DNA of 64,000 bases from Pseudomonas putida (GTDB lineage Bacteria; Pseudomonadota; Gammaproteobacteria; Pseudomonadales; Pseudomonadaceae), in NCBI GenBank assembly GCA_041071465.1, contig CP163498.1:5784001-5848000 (forward strand), in the 5' to 3' direction. The notes below the pieces were generated by a model. The model did not search any database. It worked only from the letters and a program-made list of their open reading frames with translations, and was not told where the DNA came from. Within the stretch, counting starts at the first letter, position 1. The number at the start of each line of letters is the position of its first letter. The position numbers and the translations under genes were made by a program. Positions 35,915-45,079 of this stretch are shown piece after piece.

Positions 35915-37485
35915 GCGCCCCCCCGCTTGGCCAGAGCGACCTTGCGCGGGGCCAGTGCCGGCCACGCCTGTGCCTGCCGCTGCACCACCGGATCGGCCCG
36001 GGGTGGCTGTGGCAAGCTGCTGTCGAGAAACGCCGGGGCGGCCAGGCTGTCGAGGTCGGCAAGCACCTCCTGGCTAATGAACAGCTCTTTCCACGACAGT
36101 TGGAAGATGTGATCCAGCGCTTGTTCGACACCTTCGCAGCGGCAGGCGAACAGGAACAGGAACAACACCTCGCCAACCACGCACGCAATGTCGCCATCAC
36201 GGCGGAACGCCGTGCGCGAGCAAGCCTGCAGTGGGGTCAGCCCAGGCGCCGGGTGCAGCACCAGTAACTGGTGGACGATTTCACCGTGACGCACACCCTG
36301 CCACATGGTTTGCACCGCTTCGGCGAATGCCCGGGGTGCCACCAGCCCGCAGATGGCCTGCGGCCGCAGGCGGGCCAGCAAGGCATCGAAGTCGCTTGGC
36401 AGGTTCCGGCGCCAGACATAGCCCTGGATGCTTTCGACCATGGTCAAAAAGCGCGACAAGCTGGCGCCGAACGGCACGATCTGGGTGGCGCCGCAGGCCA
36501 GCAGCAGTTGTTCGTCCTGGTAACGCAGGGTGGGTGCCATTTCGCGCACCACCAACTTCAAGGCATTGCCACGCCGCTGGCGCAGGCGGTGCAGCTGGCG
36601 CGCCAGGTGGTCCAGGCGCTGCCCACCATCGATGGCGAAGATTACCGTGGCAGAGACCGCACGGCTGGCCTTGGCGCTCAGTTCATCAAGGCTTTCGCAG
36701 ACCTGCCAGTGCTCGGAGAACGCGGGTGCGCCTTCCAGTACTGGGCGCTGGGCCAGGCACAGCAGCTCATCGCCACCGGTGTCGGCTGGCACCTGCGGCG
36801 CTCCGGTAACGGCAAAACCCGCATTACGGCGCTCCAGTTGCAGTTCACACGCACCAGCCTTGCCGAGCGGGTTGCTCCAGAAATGCTGCAGGTAGCGCAC
36901 CCCACCTTTGCCACGGTACACCTGGGCCAACCCGTCCACGCTTTGATTGACTGCACGCAGGCGCTCGACCAGGGCGGTACCCTGCCCGCCACTGATGACC
37001 AGCAGCAGCGCTGCCTCGGCCACCAAAGCGGGGCGCAGGGCATTGCACCAGTGCTCGACTTCGGTGCCCGCCCAGGCATCGGCCGGTGCCAGCAGCACCA
37101 GCACACGCCCAGGGGCATCGAGACGGGGAAGATCATGCAACAGGTAGCGGGTGGCACGCGGGTTGGCTTCATACAGCGCCAGCTCGGCCGGGCCGCATGC
37201 GGCGTCGAGCGCACCCAGCACGTCATCCATGGCTTGCGTTTCGGCAATCAGGGCTGCCCTGGTATGAGCGGGCATGCCTTCGACCACCTGGCGGCATAGC
37301 AAAGTGGCGTCTTCGGTGGCGTCACAGGCTAACCAATACAATCCTTGCTGATGAAGCTGGCTACTCTCGGCGCTCAGGCCGGAAATAGCCAACAACGGCA
37401 TTGCATACGTCAAAACACTGGCTCTGCTAAGTAAATCGAAAGGGCTTGAAAGGAGAATGTGACATGCCCGCTGAGGAAGCCTCAT
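35911..37485 (-). CDS. bcsE: BcsE, c-di-GMP-binding cellulose regulator
   Basis: The product is up to 524 residues. It has the expected order of a degenerate N-terminal domain, a REC-like middle and a GIL domain near residues 360-480 that carries RDGD in SRTAFRRDGDIACVVGEV, the RxGD motif that binds c-di-GMP. BcsE boosts cellulose synthesis in response to c-di-GMP. It is the first gene of the operon, just before bcsF. The start is not certain. The ATG at 37485 lacks a ribosome-binding site, and the ATG at 37401 (MPLLAISGL) would place the FleQ-like box in the promoter rather than next to the start codon. Confidence 0.85.
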   Translation of the reverse strand: MRLPQRACHILLSSPFDLLSRASVLTYAMPLLAISGLSAESSQLHQQGLYWLACDATEDATLLCRQVVEGMPAHTRAALIAETQAMDDVLGALDAACGPAELALYEANPRATRYLLHDLPRLDAPGRVLVLLAPADAWAGTEVEHWCNALRPALVAEAALLLVISGGQGTALVERLRAVNQSVDGLAQVYRGKGGVRYLQHFWSNPLGKAGACELQLERRNAGFAVTGAPQVPADTGGDELLCLAQRPVLEGAPAFSEHWQVCESLDELSAKASRAVSATVIFAIDGGQRLDHLARQLHRLRQRRGNALKLVVREMAPTLRYQDEQLLLACGATQIVPFGASLSRFLTMVESIQGYVWRRNLPSDFDALLARLRPQAICGLVAPRAFAEAVQTMWQGVRHGEIVHQLLVLHPAPGLTPLQACSRTAFRRDGDIACVVGEVLFLFLFACRCEGVEQALDHIFQLSWKELFISQEVLADLDSLAAPAFLDSSLPQPPRADPVVQRQAQAWPALAPRKVALAKRGGA

Positions 37486-37492
37486 GAGCTAC

Positions 37493-37506
37493 GTCAATAA
37501 AACGAC
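37493..37506. promoter_or_regulatory. FleQ-like box upstream of the bcs operon
   Basis: GTCAATAAAACGAC agrees in 12 of 14 positions with the FleQ box GTCAATAAATTGAC that I know from the P. aeruginosa pel promoter. FleQ and c-di-GMP are known to control cellulose genes in P. putida. The surrounding 37486-37737 gap is AT-rich and shared with the divergent ABC exporter. Confidence 0.5.
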
Positions 37507-37737
37507 AAAAACATCACGAAAGATAAAAGCGCGTCAATCCTACAGCACCAAGGCAATTTGCAATCAGACGAAAATGTAATCAATTGCAAAGTTTTGTTAA
37601 CAGACGCCCCGCAGGCGGCCCTGCACAGCGCTTGATGTGATGCACTTTGCCTGCATCGGTGCTGGCTGCTGAAGGCGAATCCCGCGCTGTGCTGTATGGT
37701 TACCGGTTAAGTAAAAATCGATATTCCGGAGACAAGC

Positions 37738-39589
37738 ATGCTTGGTATCTTTGAGCGCAGGCTCGACCCCTTCCCGCCCGACGAGGTGCCACCGCCGCCA
37801 ATGGGATTGGTGCGCTTCATGTGGGCCTGCACCCGCGGCGCCCGAGGCTACATCCTGGCGCTGGCACTGCTCAGTGCCGGGTATCGATCTATGAAGCCTG
37901 GCTGTTCGCCTTCCTCGGCCAGGTGGTCGACCTGCTTTCGGCGTGGCAGGCCGGCGGCACCGTCGGCCCCGACGAAAGCCGCGTACTCTGGGGCATCGGC
38001 ATCGTCCTGCTGGTTAGCGTCGGGCTGGTGGCGCTGCGCACCATGGTTCAACACCAGGTGCTGGCAATCAACTTGCCGCTGCGGCTGCGTTGGGACTTCC
38101 ACCGCTTGATGCTGCGCCAGAGCTTGTCGTTCTTCTCTGACGAGTTTTCCGGCCGGGTCACCACCAAGGTGATGCAGACAGCACTGGCAGTGCGCGATGT
38201 GCTGTTCACACTCATCGAAATCCTCCCTGGGATTGGCGTGTACTTCATCGCGATCATTGCCCTGGCCGGCGGTTTCGCCCTGAAACTCATGTTGCCATTC
38301 ATCGCCTGGGTCGTGCTGTTCGGTTTGGCGATGCTGTATTTCGTACCGCGCCTGGGCAAAGTCGGGCAGGAGCAGGCCAACGCCAGGTCGTCGATGACCG
38401 GGCGGGTGTCCGACGCCTATACCAACATCACCACGGTGAAGCTGTTCTCCCACTCCAACCGCGAAGCGCACTTTGCCCGTGCGGCCATGGAAGACTTCAA
38501 ACAGACCGGCTTTCGTCAGATGCGCCTGGTCAGCCAGTTCGAAATCGTCAACCAGGCGCTGGTGGTGGGTTTGATCATGGGCGCCGGGGGCTATGCACTG
38601 TGGCTGTGGCACCAGGGCCAGGTCGGCACCGGGGCGGTGGCGGCAATTACCGCCATGGCCTTGCGTATCAACGGCATGTCGCACTGGATCATGTGGGAGA
38701 TCACCTCGCTGTTCGAAAACATCGGCACCGTGCAGGACGGAATGGCCACCCTCACCCGCGGCCCCAAGGTGCAGGATGCGCCAGATGCTACCGAGCTGGT
38801 CACCACCGGTGGCGCGGTGAGCTTCGACAAGGTCAGTTTCAACTACAACGGCGAGCGCCAGGTGCTCAACGACCTCAGCCTTAAGATTCGCCCAGGCGAA
38901 AAAGTCGGGCTGGTGGGTCGCTCCGGTGCGGGCAAGTCCACCTTGATCAACCTGTTGCTGCGCTTCTACGACGTGGACAAGGGGGAAATCCGCATCGACG
39001 GGCAGAACGTGGCCAAGGTCACGCAAGACAGCCTGCGCAATGCTATCGGCATGGTGACCCAGGACACCTCGCTGTTGCACCGAACGATTCGCGACAACAT
39101 CGCCTATGGCCGCCCCGATGCAACCGAGGCGCAGATCCGCGCCGCTGCAGCCAACGCCCAAGCCGATGGATTCATCGGCCAGCTCAGCGACCGCCAGGGC
39201 AACAGCGGTTACGACACACTGGTGGGGGAGCGCGGCATCAAACTGTCAGGTGGCCAGCGCCAGCGCATCGCCATTGCCCGGGTCATGCTGAAGAACGCAC
39301 CGATCCTGCTGCTGGACGAAGCCACCAGCGCGCTGGACTCCGAAGTGGAAGTAGCCATTCAGGAGAGCCTGGATGAAATGATGCAAGGCAAGACCGTGAT
39401 CGCCATTGCCCACCGTTTATCGACGATCGCCGCCATGGACCGGCTGATCGTGATGGATGAAGGGCACATCATCGAGCAAGGCACCCACACCGAACTGCTG
39501 GCGAAGAATGGCACCTATGCGCGGTTGTGGCAGCACCAGAGCGGTGGCTTCCTGGGGAAGACCAGGGTGTTGCAGAGGCTGTGGAGTAG
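37738..39589 (+). pseudogene. ABC-type exporter (fused membrane and ATPase domains), two frameshifts
   Basis: The N-terminus (MLGIFERRLDPFPPDEVPPP) and the main body are in different frames. One extra G in GCCGGGTA at 37878-37885 joins them as ALLSAGVSIYEAWLF. Six membrane helices (type I exporter fold) are followed by the ATPase with GRSGAGKST, LSGGQRQRIA and ILLLDEATSALD. A second missing G, in GGGG near 39554-39557, would end the protein at a TAG at 39587-39589 (GFLGEDQGVAEAVE), just before the terminator hairpin. Without it the frame reads through that hairpin to 39707. The restored length is about 617 residues. The substrate is unknown. It is divergent from the bcs operon. Confidence 0.85.
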
Positions 39590-39600
39590 GCCTGCTATTG

Positions 39601-39625
39601 GTTGGGGCCGCAGGGCGGCCCCAAC
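39601..39625 (+). terminator. Strong terminator hairpin after the ABC exporter
   Basis: GTTGGGGCCGC and GCGGCCCCAAC pair around AGG, followed by a T-rich TGTTGTTCT. The uncorrected reading frame runs through it, which supports the frameshift near 39554. Confidence 0.75.
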
Positions 39626-39657
39626 TGTTGTTCTGGCGATGCGGCAATGCCTTGGCA

Positions 39658-40485
39658 CTAACCAAACACATGAGAAGGCCGGCGCAACACCGGATCAAAC
39701 GGGTTGATACGCTCGCCAATCGCCGCTGCCTCGCGCTTGAGCAATGCCACCACGGTCGGCATGCGGTTGGGCCCCAGGCGGTCGCTGATGGTCGCCACGC
39801 TCAGGGCCGCGACCGCATGGCCATTACGGTCAAGGATCGGCACCGCCAAACCGGCCATGCCGTCGAGCACGCCGGTATTGCGCCCGGCATAGCCCAGGCT
39901 GCGCACGTTGTCGATCTCGGCACGCAGCAGCACTTCGTCGTAATGATGAAAGTCCTTCAAGCGCGGCAAGTTGTAGCGGATCACCTCGTCACGCTCCTCC
40001 TCGGGCAGGAAGGCCAGGATCGCCAGGCTGCCCTGCCCCACGCCCAAGGCCACGCGGCCACCGATATCACCGGTGAAGGTACGGATCGGGTACGGCCCTT
40101 CGCTGCGGTCCAGGCACACCGCGTCGAACCCTGAACGTGCCAGCAAAAACAGCGAATCACCCAATGAAGCCGAAAGCCTCAGCAGGCTCGGGCGTACCAC
40201 ATCGCGTAGGTTGCCAGCCTGCCCGGCCTTGGCCGCGAGGGCGAAGAAATCCAGGCTCAGGCGGTAGCGCTTGCTGGTCGCACACTGGTCCACCATGCCC
40301 TCTTCGATCAGGCTGCGCAGCAAACGGTGGGTGGTCGGCTGCGCCAGGCCAACCCGCTGTGCTAGCTGGCTAACCTTCTCACCCTCGCCAGCGCAATCAC
40401 CCAGCGCACGCAACACGGCGAACAAACGGGACACCGCAGTGACGCCGACTTCCTTGCCTTGTTCATTTCGTTTATCGGAATCCAT
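39658..40485 (-). CDS. IclR-family transcriptional regulator
   Basis: The product has 275 residues. The N-terminal winged helix (AVSRLFAVLRALGDCAGEGE, then LAQRVGLAQPTTHRLLRSLIEEG) is followed by the IclR ligand domain, with VCLDRSEGPYPIRTFTGDIG, RVALGVGQGSLAILAFLP and AVAALSVATISDRL. It is divergent from a PotABCD-like uptake and dehydrogenase operon starting at 40735, so it most likely controls that operon in response to its substrate. Palindromes in the shared 249-base promoter are candidate operators. Confidence 0.92.
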   Translation of the reverse strand: MDSDKRNEQGKEVGVTAVSRLFAVLRALGDCAGEGEKVSQLAQRVGLAQPTTHRLLRSLIEEGMVDQCATSKRYRLSLDFFALAAKAGQAGNLRDVVRPSLLRLSASLGDSLFLLARSGFDAVCLDRSEGPYPIRTFTGDIGGRVALGVGQGSLAILAFLPEEERDEVIRYNLPRLKDFHHYDEVLLRAEIDNVRSLGYAGRNTGVLDGMAGLAVPILDRNGHAVAALSVATISDRLGPNRMPTVVALLKREAAAIGERINPFDPVLRRPSHVFG

Positions 40486-40505
40486 TTTTCACTTAACCCT
40501 AAGAA

Positions 40506-40549
40506 ATTCCAATGAGTGGAATAATTTCAAAATAGCTGTCACTCAGTGA
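40506..40549. promoter_or_regulatory. Palindromes in the IclR / ABC operon promoter
   Basis: ATTCCAATGAGTGGAAT at 40506-40522 is a perfect inverted repeat with a 5-base spacer and resembles IclR-type sites. A second palindrome, TCACT-C-AGTGA, lies at 40539-40549. Both sit close to the regulator's own start. Confidence 0.5.
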
Positions 40550-40734
40550 AATTACCCTTTGTCGCCATCCTAATCATTGCCCTACTCTCCGGTCCATAGG
40601 GCGATATCACAACATCGGCCGCCGCCACAGAAGCGAGCGCCAACGTCCGTAAAAGCTTTGCTTTTCGCCGCTGGCGCTCTGCCCACCCTGAAACTGCCGG
40701 TTGACCCCGGTTCCGTTTGCGATGGAGCACAGCC

Positions 40735-41754
40735 ATGACCTTTCTGTTGATCGACAAACTCTGCAAGCGCTATGGCGCCACGGAGGCAGTGGCCAGCTCG
40801 TCACTGTCCATCGAAAAAGGCGAGTTCGTCTCCCTGCTCGGCCCTTCCGGCTGTGGCAAGACCACCACCCTGCAGATGATCGCCGGCTTCGTCGAAGTCA
40901 CCAGCGGGCGCATCGTGCTCGATGGCCGTGACATCACCCATGCCAAACCGGCCAGCCGCGGCCTGGGGGTGGTGTTTCAGAGCTACGCGCTGTTCCCGCA
41001 CATGACCGTGCGCGACAACGTCGCCTTTGGCCTGCGCATGCGCAAGGTGGCCAATGCCGACATCGCCCGCCGCGTCGACCAGGCCCTGGCGCTGGTACGC
41101 CTGGACAAACATGCCGAACGCTACCCACGGGAACTGTCCGGCGGCCAGCGTCAGCGTGTAGCCCTGGCCCGCGCGCTGGTGATCGAACCGCCGGTGCTGC
41201 TGCTGGACGAGCCGCTGTCCAACCTGGACGCGCACCTGCGTGAAGAAATGCAGTTCGAGATTTGTCGCATTCAGCACGAGGTGGGCATCACCACCTTGAT
41301 GGTCACCCACGACCAGGCCGAAGCCTTGTCGATCAGTGATCGGGTGGTGGTGATGGAAGCCGGGCGTATCACCCAGGTCGATGACCCTTACCGGCTTTAC
41401 GAACACCCAGGCACGCCGTTCATTTCCGACTTCGTCGGCAAGGCCAACCGCCTGCGAGGCGTAACCGGCCCCGGCGGGCAACCGCAGGCTGCGGCCCAAG
41501 GCCCGCTGACCCTCAGCCTGCGCCCGGAAAAGATCAACCTTGGCGCCGCCGGCAGCGGCAAGCTGGCGGGCCGCATCAGCTGCCGCTACTTCCTCGGCAG
41601 CCAGTGGCTGTACCGCGTCGACACGGCCTTGGGCAACCTGGCCGTGGTTCGTGCCAACGATGGCAACGCACCGCTGGAGGAAGGCACGCACGTTGGCCTG
41701 GACTGGAACGATGCCCTGCTGCGGGTACTGAACGCGGCTGAGGTGGCGGCATGA
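40735..41754 (+). CDS. PotA-like ABC transporter ATPase
   Basis: The product has 339 residues from the ATG at 40735 (GGAG upstream). Walker A is GPSGCGKTT, the signature LSGGQRQRVALARAL, Walker B VLLLDEPLSNLD and the switch His in MVTHDQAEAL. The C-terminal about 100 residues form a TOBE-type domain (LSLRPEKINLG). It powers uptake through the two permeases that follow. The stop overlaps the next start by four bases. The family covers polyamines, iron and related ligands, so the substrate is open. Confidence 0.92.
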   Translation: MTFLLIDKLCKRYGATEAVASSSLSIEKGEFVSLLGPSGCGKTTTLQMIAGFVEVTSGRIVLDGRDITHAKPASRGLGVVFQSYALFPHMTVRDNVAFGLRMRKVANADIARRVDQALALVRLDKHAERYPRELSGGQRQRVALARALVIEPPVLLLDEPLSNLDAHLREEMQFEICRIQHEVGITTLMVTHDQAEALSISDRVVVMEAGRITQVDDPYRLYEHPGTPFISDFVGKANRLRGVTGPGGQPQAAAQGPLTLSLRPEKINLGAAGSGKLAGRISCRYFLGSQWLYRVDTALGNLAVVRANDGNAPLEEGTHVGLDWNDALLRVLNAAEVAA

Positions 41755-42620
41755 GTACCGCAAAACTGCGCAGCAACGCCTGGGGCTACGGCCTGAGCAG
41801 CCCCGCCCTGCTGTTGTTCCTGGCGCTGCTGGTGATGCCGCTGGGGCTGACCGTGCTGCTGTCGTTCAACGCGTTCGACTACACCACGGGTATCCAGGCC
41901 GGCCAGTACACGCTCAGCCATTACCTGAGCCTGGTGACCGACACCTATTACTACGAGATTTTCTTCCGCACCTTCTGGATCAGTGCCCTGGTCACCTTGC
42001 TGTGTGTGCTGATCGGTATCCCCGAGGCCATGGTACTCAGCCGCATGAGTGCGCCGTGGCGCTCGATCTTCCTGATCCTGGTGCTGACTCCGCTGCTGAT
42101 TTCGGTGGTGGTGCGGGCATTCGGCTGGAGCCTGCTGCTGGGTGCCGATGGCCTGGTCAACCAAGGCATCACGGCCCTCGGCGGGCAGCCGGTGAAGCTG
42201 CTGTACACACCGTTTGCGGTGATCATCGGCCTGGTCCACGTGATGCTGCCATTCATGATCATCCCGGTGTGGACCTCGCTGCAAAAGCTCGACCCGGCCG
42301 CCGAGCAGGCCGCGCTGTCGCTGGGCGCCAGCCAGTGGACGGTGTTCCGCCGCATCGTGCTGCCACAGATCATGCCCGGTGTGCTGTCGGGCACGCTGAT
42401 CGTGTTCGGCCTGGCTGCCAGTTCGTTCGCCATCCCCGGCCTGCTGGGCGGGCGCCGACTGAAGATGGTCGCCACCATGATCTACGACCAGTACCTGGCC
42501 GAACTGAACTGGCCGATGGGGGCCACCATCGCGGTCGCCCTGTTGCTGATCAACCTGCTGGTGATGCTCAGCTGGAACCGGCTGGTCGAACGCCGCTACA
42601 AACGCGCACTTGGAGTTTGA
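41751..42620 (+). CDS. ABC transporter permease (PotB-like)
   Basis: The product has 289 residues with six membrane helices. The EAA loop that contacts the ATPase reads EQAALSLGASQWTVFRRIVLPQ, preceded by the typical inner-membrane permease fold. It pairs with the permease at 42625 and the ATPase upstream. The start overlaps the ATPase stop (ATGA), which shows translational coupling. Confidence 0.92.
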   Translation: MSTAKLRSNAWGYGLSSPALLLFLALLVMPLGLTVLLSFNAFDYTTGIQAGQYTLSHYLSLVTDTYYYEIFFRTFWISALVTLLCVLIGIPEAMVLSRMSAPWRSIFLILVLTPLLISVVVRAFGWSLLLGADGLVNQGITALGGQPVKLLYTPFAVIIGLVHVMLPFMIIPVWTSLQKLDPAAEQAALSLGASQWTVFRRIVLPQIMPGVLSGTLIVFGLAASSFAIPGLLGGRRLKMVATMIYDQYLAELNWPMGATIAVALLLINLLVMLSWNRLVERRYKRALGV

Positions 42621-42624
42621 ACCG

Positions 42625-43419
42625 ATGACCCGTAACGGCCCGTTGGCCCTGTCTTTTCACGCCCTGGTGATGCTGTTCATGCTCGCCCCGCTGGTGGTGG
42701 TGTGCCTGGTGGCATTTACCCCGGAAAACACCCTGAGCCTGCCCACCGCTGGCTTCTCGCTGCGCTGGTTCAGCGCCGTGTTCGAGCGCGCCGACTTCCT
42801 TGACGCGTTCTACAACAGCCTGAAACTCGCCGCCCTGGCGGCCTCGTTGGCCACCCTGATCGCCGTGCCGGCGGGCCTGGCGCTGACCCGCTACAGCTTC
42901 CCTGGCCAAGGTTTTGTCAACGGCCTGCTGCTGTCGCCGATCATCATCCCGCACCTGGTGCTGGGCGTAGCGCTGCTGCGGCTGTTCGCCCTGCTGGGGG
43001 TCAATGGCAGCTTTGCCTGGCTGGTGTTCGCCCACGTGGTGGTGATCACGCCCTACGTGCTGCGCCTGGTACTGGCTGCGGCCATCGGCATCGACCGCAG
43101 CGCCGAGCAGGCCGCACAAAGCCTGGGCGCCGGCCGCATCACGCTGTTCTGCAAAGTGACACTGCCGATGATCCTGCCGGGCGTGGCCGGTGGCTGGCTG
43201 CTGGCGTTCATCAACAGTTTCGACGAAGTGACCCTGTCGATCTTCGTCACCTCGCCCGCCACCCAAACGCTGCCTGTACGCATGTACGTATACGCCACCG
43301 AATCGATCGACCCGATGATGGCCGCCGTTTCGGCCCTGGTGATCGCCGTCACCGCCCTGACCATGATCGCCCTGGACCGGGTATACGGCCTGGACCGCGT
43401 GCTGGTGGGCAAGCAATGA
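42625..43419 (+). CDS. ABC transporter permease (PotC-like)
   Basis: The product has 264 residues from the ATG at 42625 (TTGGAG upstream). It has six membrane helices, the EAA loop EQAAQSLGAGRITLFCKVTLP, and the PotC-type WFSAVF and FINSFDEVTLSIFV segments. It forms the second half of the import channel. It is followed at once by the small iron-sulfur protein of the dehydrogenase, linking uptake and oxidation of the same compound. Confidence 0.92.
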   Translation: MTRNGPLALSFHALVMLFMLAPLVVVCLVAFTPENTLSLPTAGFSLRWFSAVFERADFLDAFYNSLKLAALAASLATLIAVPAGLALTRYSFPGQGFVNGLLLSPIIIPHLVLGVALLRLFALLGVNGSFAWLVFAHVVVITPYVLRLVLAAAIGIDRSAEQAAQSLGAGRITLFCKVTLPMILPGVAGGWLLAFINSFDEVTLSIFVTSPATQTLPVRMYVYATESIDPMMAAVSALVIAVTALTMIALDRVYGLDRVLVGKQ

Positions 43420-43433
43420 CAAGGAATGCCCTT

Positions 43434-43724
43434 ATGCCCCTGTTCAAGCGCGTGGCCGAACACGACCGCGAGCCTGTGCCCTTCCTGCTCGACGGCCAGC
43501 CGGCCCAGGGCATGCACGGCGACACCCTGCTGACGGCCATCCTGACCCATTCGGAGCACCTGCGCGGTAGTGACTTCAGCGCCGAGCCACGCGCCGGGTT
43601 CTGCCTGATGGGCGCCTGCCAGGACTGCTGGGTACGCCTGCAGGACGGCCGCCGGGTGCGCGCCTGCTCGACGTTCCTTGAGCCAGGCCACTGCGTGAGC
43701 CGTGATCCGGGGCGCCGACCATGA
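43434..43724 (+). CDS. Small [2Fe-2S] subunit of a three-part dehydrogenase
   Basis: The product has 96 residues from the ATG at 43434, which has AAGGA at a good distance. An ATG at 43416 overlaps the previous stop and is an alternative. FCLMGACQDCW gives three cysteines (C-x4-C-x2-C), and a fourth follows in RVRAC, as in the small subunits of opine oxidase, HcnA and D-hydroxyproline dehydrogenase. It passes electrons between the flavin subunits. It overlaps the next gene by four bases. Confidence 0.85.
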   Translation: MPLFKRVAEHDREPVPFLLDGQPAQGMHGDTLLTAILTHSEHLRGSDFSAEPRAGFCLMGACQDCWVRLQDGRRVRACSTFLEPGHCVSRDPGRRP

Positions 43725-45079
43725 GTGCAATCGTCATCATCGGTGCCGGCCCTGCCGGTATCCGCGCCGCGCAAACCTTGGTGGCCCACGGCGTACACCC
43801 AGTGCTGCTGGACGAAGCCAGCCGTGGCGGTGGGCAGATCTATCGCCAGCAGCCGGCCAACTTTCGCCGCCCGGCCAAAGCCTTGTATGGCTTTGAGGCC
43901 GGCAAGGCGCAGGCCCTGCACAACACACTTGAGCAGTTGCACGGGCAGATCGACTACCGTCCGGAAACCCTGGTGTGGAACGCCGAGCAGCAGGTGCTGG
44001 ACACCTTGCAGCAGGGCCAACTGGCCGACCGACTGGCCTTCGACCGAGTGATCGTCGCCACTGGTGCCACCGACCGCGTGTTGCCGATCCCCGGCTGGAC
44101 CTTGCCCGGGGTGTACACCCTGGGCGCCGCACAGATTGCCCTGAAGTTCCAGGGCTGCGCCATCGGTGAGCGGGTGGTGCTGGCGGGCAGCGGGCCGCTG
44201 CTGTACCTGGTGGCCTACCAGTACGCCAAGGCCGGCGCCACGGTCAGTGCCGTGCTCGATACATCGCCGTTCAGTGCCCAGGTACGCGCCCTGCCACGCC
44301 TGCTGCTGCAGCCAGGCACCTTCGCCAAGGGCCTGTACTACCGCGCCTGGCTGGCCGCCAAGGGCGTGCCGGTGCATCAGGGTGTGACGCTGCTGGGTAT
44401 CGACGGCGAGCACCGTGCCAGCGGTGTGCGCTGGGCACGAAATGGCCAGCAGCACAGCCTGCCCTGCGACGCCGTGGCGTTCGCCCACGCCTTGCGCAGT
44501 GAAACCCAGTTGGCCGACCTGCTCGGCTGCCAGTTTGCCTGGAATACCCTCAACCGCGCCTGGCTACCGGTACGTGATGCCCAAGGCCGCGCCAGCAGCC
44601 CAGGCGTGTACCTGGCCGGCGACGGTGCCGGCATCCTCGGTGCCGACGGCGCGGAAATGACCGGGGAACTGGCCGCCCTGACGCTGCTGGCCGACCTGGG
44701 CAAGCCTGGCAACCCGCAACGCCAGCAGCAGCTGGAAAAGCGCCTGGCCACCCTGCAACGCTTTCGCCAAGGCCTGGAACAAGCCTTCCCATTCCCGCAG
44801 CAGTGGGCCCGGCAAGCGCCGGACCTGCTCACGGCTTGCCGCTGCGAGCAGATCAGCGCTGGCGAAATCCGCACCGCCGTGCGCGCCGGGCACTGGGAAA
44901 TAAACCGGGTGAAGGCCATGTGCCGGGTCGGCATGGGCCGTTGCCAGGGCCGCGTGTGCGGTGCAGCCGCCGCCGAACTGATCGCCTGCGAAAGCGGTCG
45001 CCCCATTGACCAGGTCGGCCGCCTGCGCGGCCAGGCCCCGATCAAGCCCCTGCCCTTCGGCCTGGAGATCAAGCCATGA
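43721..45079 (+). CDS. FAD/NAD(P)-dependent oxidoreductase subunit with BFD-like iron-sulfur domain
   Basis: The product has 452 residues. The N-terminal IVIIGAGPAGIRAAQTL binds FAD, and a second dinucleotide fold follows near residue 140 (RVVLAGSGPLLYLVAYQYA). The C-terminal region has cysteines as CRC, then CRVGMGRCQGRVC, typical of BFD-like [2Fe-2S] domains. This matches the alpha subunit of OoxA/HcnB/hydroxyproline-dehydrogenase-type enzymes. It works with the genes on both sides in membrane-bound amine or imino-acid oxidation. Confidence 0.9.
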   Translation: MSAIVIIGAGPAGIRAAQTLVAHGVHPVLLDEASRGGGQIYRQQPANFRRPAKALYGFEAGKAQALHNTLEQLHGQIDYRPETLVWNAEQQVLDTLQQGQLADRLAFDRVIVATGATDRVLPIPGWTLPGVYTLGAAQIALKFQGCAIGERVVLAGSGPLLYLVAYQYAKAGATVSAVLDTSPFSAQVRALPRLLLQPGTFAKGLYYRAWLAAKGVPVHQGVTLLGIDGEHRASGVRWARNGQQHSLPCDAVAFAHALRSETQLADLLGCQFAWNTLNRAWLPVRDAQGRASSPGVYLAGDGAGILGADGAEMTGELAALTLLADLGKPGNPQRQQQLEKRLATLQRFRQGLEQAFPFPQQWARQAPDLLTACRCEQISAGEIRTAVRAGHWEINRVKAMCRVGMGRCQGRVCGAAAAELIACESGRPIDQVGRLRGQAPIKPLPFGLEIKP

